Shown here piece after piece: positions 8,283-10,866 of a stretch of DNA of 10,866 nt (within the stretch, counting starts at the first letter, position 1; the number at the start of each line of letters is the position of its first letter). The notes beneath the pieces were generated by a model. The model was not told where the DNA came from and did no database searches. It was given only the letters and a program-made list of their open reading frames with translations. The DNA is taken from NCBI GenBank assembly GCA_023412635.1, contig JAEYNI010000370.1, forward strand, positions 1-10,866, written 5' to 3'. The stretch comes from Bacillota bacterium (GTDB lineage Bacteria; Bacillota; Clostridia; Acetivibrionales; DSM-1351). A program made the translations under genes and the position numbers.

Positions 8283-8312
8283 TTGTCAATTTATGCAAAA
8301 TGAAGGTATAAA
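8283..8312 (+). promoter_or_regulatory. Candidate upstream promoter of the membrane-protein gene
   Basis: TTGTCA (8283-8288, 5/6) and TATAAA (8307-8312, 5/6) are 18 bp apart. Transcription would start near 8319, inside a perfect 12-bp palindrome CTATTATAATAG (8314-8325). It would give a leader of about 140 nt. It is less convincing than the promoter at 8395-8423 and may be used under other conditions or not at all. Confidence 0.35.
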
Positions 8313-8394
8313 GCTATTATAATAGTGTCTATTATTGTAAAATAAGAAAAATTTTAAAATAAGGGTGGATAAAATTGTTACATTATGTAGACTA

Positions 8395-8423
8395 TTGACA
8401 AATAATATAATTGTTGGTAAAAT
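8395..8423 (+). promoter_or_regulatory. Strong sigma-A-type promoter for the membrane-protein gene
   Basis: TTGACA (8395-8400, perfect -35) and TAAAAT (8418-8423, 5/6 -10) are separated by the ideal 17 bp. Transcription would start near 8430. The ribosome binding site AAGGGGG (8443-8449) follows, 8 nt before the ATG at 8458. Confidence 0.75.
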
Positions 8424-8457
8424 TAGATGAATTTATTACATCAAGGGGGAATCAATA

Positions 8458-8865
8458 ATGAGAATAGCAATAACCATTTTAGTTATCATTGGCATTATCG
8501 CCTCACTGGCTCTAGGCGTATTCTGGATCACAGATTACAATTCTGCTAAGGCTGAACTGGATGAACTTACAGCATCTGGAGACGATTTTGGCTTAGGAGA
8601 TGTTCTTAAAGATGAATTGGAAAATTATAAAAGCAGAAAGGACTGCGGGCCTTTTATGATTGGAGGAGGGATTCTATCACTTATTGGATTAATTTTGATA
8701 AATAAGCTAAAGAAAATAAGTGCTATAATTTTCCTTGTATCAGCTATTGTTCCTGCAATTCTATTTCCAGCTTCCTTATTGGGAACATTCTTATTCGTAA
8801 TTAGTGGAATACTCGCATTCTTTTATAAACCTAAAGTACAGACACAACAAGCTACTGCAGCCTAA
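8458..8865 (+). CDS. Small four-helix membrane protein, function unknown
   Basis: A protein of 135 residues that I do not recognise as a named family. Hydrophobic segments lie at about 2-24, 64-82, 86-104 and 106-123. The loop at 25-63 is acidic and probably outside; the KLKK turn (83-86) and the YKPK tail (123-126) are positive and probably inside, so both ends should face the cytoplasm. The start is supported by the AAGGGGG site. It has its own strong promoter. The next gene, a lipoprotein 91 bp downstream, has no clear promoter and may share its transcript by readthrough of the hairpin between them. No catalytic or binding motif is visible. It looks intact. Confidence 0.8.
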   Translation: MRIAITILVIIGIIASLALGVFWITDYNSAKAELDELTASGDDFGLGDVLKDELENYKSRKDCGPFMIGGGILSLIGLILINKLKKISAIIFLVSAIVPAILFPASLLGTFLFVISGILAFFYKPKVQTQQATAA

Positions 8866-8894
8866 GTTCGAATTGATTAATTAAAACTATTTTG

Positions 8895-8933
8895 AATTAA
8901 CGCTGGACTAAATTTATCCAGCGTTAATTTTTT
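8895..8933 (+). terminator. Hairpin terminator or attenuator between two rightward genes
   Basis: Arms AATTAACGCTGGA (8895-8907) and TCCAGCGTTAATT (8917-8929) pair over 13 bp around a 9-nt loop, and six T residues cover 8928-8933. This should end most transcription from the membrane-protein gene. As no good promoter is seen between it and the lipoprotein start at 8957, partial readthrough may supply that gene. Confidence 0.8.
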
Positions 8934-8956
8934 GACAAAAGAGGGAGTAATATTTT

Positions 8957-9550
8957 ATGAAAAAACTAACAGTTATAATGTTAATAACGGCTATCCTTTT
9001 TACTTTGAGTGCCTGTGGGGCAGAGGTTACATCATCTAAAACAGAGGCAGATCAGTCAGCAGCGGCAATATCAGCAACATCCACAACAGCGGTAACATCA
9101 ACAACTGAGCAGTCAAAAGACTCTACAGCTTCAACTGATGGATCATCAGAAGAATGGAGCAAAATTGATAAGACAGTTAAGGTGGGGGATGTAGAGTATA
9201 CTGTAAGTTCTATAAAATTCACTAAAGGTGGAGATTTATTCGGAGCTGATGATGGAAATATATATCTTATGATTGACATGAATGTAAAAAATAACACTGA
9301 TGAGGAACAACCCTTGAGTTCAATAATGATGTTTGAATTAAAGGATGGTTCGGGAAAAGAATATGACATTTCATTAATAGGTTCAGCAACTCTTGATGAA
9401 GAAAAGATTGAGATGATTGATGGAAGCGTAGCCGCTAAAGCAGAAAGAAGAGGCGGAATTGTATATGAGATTCCGGAAAATACTACCGGATTGACACTTA
9501 CAATTAATGATGTTCTTGGATCAGGATCTGAAACTATTAAATTAAATTAG
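8957..9550 (+). CDS. DUF4352-type surface lipoprotein
   Basis: A 197-residue exported lipoprotein. The first 20 residues form a lipoprotein signal with lipobox LSAC (17-20), so C20 should be lipidated and hold the protein on the outer face of the membrane. Residues about 22-64 are a Ser/Thr/Ala-rich spacer. Residues about 70-195 fit the DUF4352 beta-sandwich: VGDVEYTVSSI, then YLMIDMNVKNNT, FELKDGSGKEYD and a final I.DVLG. That fold is common in Firmicute lipoproteins and its role is mostly unknown. The ribosome binding site GAGGGAG (8941-8947) lies 9 nt before the ATG and supports the start. The gene ends at a bidirectional terminator. Link to the preceding membrane protein is only by position. 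Confidence 0.85.
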   Translation: MKKLTVIMLITAILFTLSACGAEVTSSKTEADQSAAAISATSTTAVTSTTEQSKDSTASTDGSSEEWSKIDKTVKVGDVEYTVSSIKFTKGGDLFGADDGNIYLMIDMNVKNNTDEEQPLSSIMMFELKDGSGKEYDISLIGSATLDEEKIEMIDGSVAAKAERRGGIVYEIPENTTGLTLTINDVLGSGSETIKLN

Positions 9551-9636
9551 TATAGAACTATACATATATTAGCTTATAATCCGTTTGTGGTAGTTTATCT
9601 TATGAATAATAATGTAAGTACAGCCAAGATAGATAT

Positions 9637-9693
9637 AAAAAAAAGCCCCCATCCCGCACGGAACGATATGAACCGAGCGGGATGGGGGCTTTT
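9637..9693. terminator. Long bidirectional terminator between converging genes
   Basis: Arms 9641-9657 and 9677-9693 pair perfectly over 17 bp, with core GCCCCCATCCCGC, and CGG/CCG (9659-9661, 9673-9675) can extend the stem inside the loop. Eight A residues (9637-9644) give a U8 tail on the leftward transcript. The rightward tail is only TTTT, which is also part of the stem. It therefore ends the leftward DUF6171-type gene well and the lipoprotein gene less certainly. Confidence 0.85.
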
Positions 9694-9713
9694 GTGCTCT
9701 TAACTAACTTGTG

Positions 9714-9989
9714 CTATAAATTCTGCCATTTGCTGCCCTCAGGGTTGGGGCAATCAACGGTTCTGCGCAGTGCCCTCATTTGGACAAAGCAACCGCAGTA
9801 ACGGCAGGTACTTTCATAATAGAGCCCGGGACAGCTGGCGCACTGCGCAAGACGTTTGCTGTAAAGTTCATGGTCAATACGCAGATCGGGTTCAATTGTT
9901 TTAATATATTCTGCCATATTCGATTTTACTTCTTCAAACGAATGGTGTACTGTTGCGGAACAGCCTTTACATTCTTTTAATTCAGTCAT
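9714..9989 (-). CDS. Small cysteine-rich DUF6171-type protein, likely zinc-binding
   Basis: A 91-residue soluble protein with eight cysteines: C7 and C10 (CKGC), C50 and C53 (CASC), C62, C65 and C67 (CRYCGC) and C80. The pattern, together with the acidic middle stretch (EYIKTIEPDLRID, about 27-39), ELYSKRL and CGCFVQMRAL, resembles the clostridial family DUF6171, which has no known function. The cysteine pairs suggest two zinc sites, which is inference. GAGGA lies just upstream of the ATG. It follows the GH51 gene by 107 bp with no U-tailed terminator between, so the two may share a transcript. Its own transcript ends at the bidirectional hairpin. Confidence 0.8.
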   Translation of the reverse strand: MTELKECKGCSATVHHSFEEVKSNMAEYIKTIEPDLRIDHELYSKRLAQCASCPGLYYESTCRYCGCFVQMRALRRTVDCPNPEGSKWQNL

Positions 9990-9998
9990 GACCTGTCC

Positions 9999-10073
9999 TC
10001 AGCTTATTTCAAAATTATGATGTAATATTTCCGATAACAAAATGTCCTTCAATTCCTGGTAATTAAGACGCAT
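9999..10073 (-). CDS. Possible 24-codon leader ORF before the DUF6171-type gene
   Basis: An ATG at 10073 opens 24 codons (MRLNYQELKDILLSEI and eight more residues) ending at TGA 10001-9999. The stop lies in the same frame as the DUF6171-type gene, four codons before its ATG, and overlaps its GAGGA site. The peptide looks like an amphipathic helix. There is no good ribosome binding site before the ATG, and a short open frame in AT-rich DNA is common by chance. If real it could couple translation to the next gene. Confidence 0.2.
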   Translation of the reverse strand: MRLNYQELKDILLSEILHHNFEIS

Positions 10074-10092
10074 GCATGCTGTATTACCGGGA
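10054..10092 (-). repeat. Intergenic inverted repeat after the GH51 gene
   Basis: TCCTGGTAAT (10054-10063) and ATTACCGGGA (10083-10092) match as inverted arms at 9 of 10 positions, with a loop holding the palindrome GCATGCATGC (10070-10079). It begins 4 nt after the GH51 stop codon on the leftward strand. No U-tract follows, so it is not a standard terminator; it could stabilise the 3' end of the mRNA or be incidental. Confidence 0.35.
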
Positions 10093-10096
10093 GCGG

Positions 10097-10866
10097 TTAT
10101 TTTGAAAGTTCCAGCTGAACTACAGACATTTTAGGAAGCTTGAGCGTCAAACCTGTATCACTGGCAGTAAAGCCTTTGAAGTCAACAACTGTAAGGGCAT
10201 TTGGATTTTCAAAGCTGTTATGCTTGTTCATAGCATCAGCAGTAAGAACCCTACCGCTCATTACTGACGGTTTAAAGCCTTTAAGATCAAGGGTCAGGTC
10301 AGCATCTTTATTTGGATTGAGGTTACAGATAGTAACATTTAGCTTACCGTCGGCATCAACAGATGCAGAAGCGTTAAGCTGCGGGATCTTCATACCTTCA
10401 AGCTCATAATCCTCACATGTCACTATTGACTGAACCAGTGCTGCTTCCTGATGAACCTTGAACATATCAAATACATGATAGGTAGGAGTGAGCAGTATCT
10501 TTTCACCCTCTGTCAGAATCATTGCCTGAAGAACATTGACAACCTGTGCAATTGCAGACATTTTCACACGGTCGCAGTGGTTATTGTAAATATTAAGATG
10601 AGTCGCGGCTGAAAGAGCATCGCGTAAAGTATTCTGCTGATACAAGAAACCGGGGTTTGAACCGGGTTCAACCTCGTGCCAGGTTCCCCATTCATCAACT
10701 ACTAGTGCAACTTTCTTTTGTGGATCATATACGTCCATAACCGCGGAATGCTTAGTAACCAGTTCTTCCATATAGAGAGAGTTCTTCATTATCTGGAACC
10801 AGCCTTTTTCATTGAACTCTATCGCGGACCCCTTGTTTTCGAAAACATCACCTTCTACGGTATAAT
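10097..10866 (-). CDS. GH51 alpha-L-arabinofuranosidase, C-terminal part (gene runs off the right edge)
   Basis: The reading frame stays open to the window edge, giving about 255 C-terminal residues; the Met codon at 10789 is internal, as coding sequence (VEGDVFENKG, FNEKGWFQI) continues before it. The enzyme removes terminal alpha-L-arabinofuranosyl groups from arabinoxylan, arabinan or their oligosaccharides. VDEWGTW carries the GH51 nucleophile Glu (codon 10693-10691). The remaining barrel strands follow (TLRDALSAA, NIYNNHCDRVKMSAIAQVVN), then the C-terminal beta-sandwich ending in PKMSVVQLELSK. The acid/base Glu lies outside the window. Family members usually have about 490-500 residues, so roughly half is missing. 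Most clostridial GH51 enzymes are cytoplasmic, but this cannot be judged here. The DUF6171-type gene follows on the same strand. Confidence 0.93.
   Translation of the reverse strand, partial: YTVEGDVFENKGSAIEFNEKGWFQIMKNSLYMEELVTKHSAVMDVYDPQKKVALVVDEWGTWHEVEPGSNPGFLYQQNTLRDALSAATHLNIYNNHCDRVKMSAIAQVVNVLQAMILTEGEKILLTPTYHVFDMFKVHQEAALVQSIVTCEDYELEGMKIPQLNASASVDADGKLNVTICNLNPNKDADLTLDLKGFKPSVMSGRVLTADAMNKHNSFENPNALTVVDFKGFTASDTGLTLKLPKMSVVQLELSK

Noticed and set aside
8932..8937. TTGACA as promoter of the lipoprotein gene
   Set aside because: A 17-bp spacer puts the -10 over the start codon (8955-8960); TAATAT (8948-8953) is only 10 bp away.
9052..9369. Leftward 105-codon frame opposite the lipoprotein
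   Set aside because: The lipoprotein has a ribosome binding site, a lipobox and a domain match; the opposite frame is low-complexity shadow of the Ser/Thr spacer.
10787..10789. ATG as the start of the GH51 gene
   Set aside because: The frame remains open to the window edge and encodes GH51-like sequence before this codon, so the Met is internal.
1..10866. Mobile element, CRISPR, defence or phage system
   Set aside because: No transposase, integrase, terminal repeats, spacer-repeat array or defence protein was seen; the repeats found belong to protein modules or terminators.

Overview
The window looks like low-GC, AT-rich chromosomal DNA from an anaerobic, polysaccharide-degrading clostridium, most like the Ruminiclostridium / Clostridium cellulolyticum type. 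The evidence is strong AAGGAGG-type ribosome binding sites, sigma-A-like promoters, U-tailed terminators, an S-layer-homology (SLH) anchored glycosidase and a GH51 arabinofuranosidase. The genus is inferred from style and gene content, not from a marker gene.

Layout. Positions 1-473 hold a terminator for a gene left of the window, then a long control region with two matching LacI/MalR-type operators; the second lies inside the likely promoter. Positions 474-8108 are one 2544-residue gene, a secreted two-headed amylopullulanase. In order it has a signal peptide, three X25-like beta-sandwich modules, a CBM41, Ig-like modules, an alpha-amylase-type GH13 domain, two tandem CBM41 modules, a CBM48-type module with a type I pullulanase GH13 domain, a Ser/Gly linker, a spacer domain and three SLH repeats. 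It ends at a strong 16-bp hairpin terminator. A 233-bp promoter region follows, with one strong and one candidate promoter and a spaced direct repeat. Then come a four-helix small membrane protein (8458-8865), a terminator-like hairpin, and a DUF4352-type lipoprotein (8957-9550). A long bidirectional terminator at 9637-9693 separates these from two leftward genes: a small cysteine-rich DUF6171-type protein (9714-9989) and the C-terminal part of a GH51 alpha-L-arabinofuranosidase (10097 to the right edge).

How it works together. The amylopullulanase should sit on the cell wall, bind alpha-glucan through its CBM41 and X25 modules, and cut alpha-1,4 and alpha-1,6 bonds of starch, glycogen or pullulan with its two active sites. 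Its operators suggest repression by a maltodextrin-responsive LacI-family regulator. The GH51 enzyme would handle arabinose side chains of hemicellulose, and no export signal can be judged because its N-terminus lies outside the window. The small membrane protein and lipoprotein have no clear link to sugar use.

I saw no tRNA, rRNA, CRISPR array, insertion sequence or phage gene. Nothing here is clearly a new system. The items most worth checking are the two-headed SLH-anchored architecture, the paired operators at near-integral helical spacing, the altered region I of the pullulanase domain, and the uncharacterised cysteine-rich protein.
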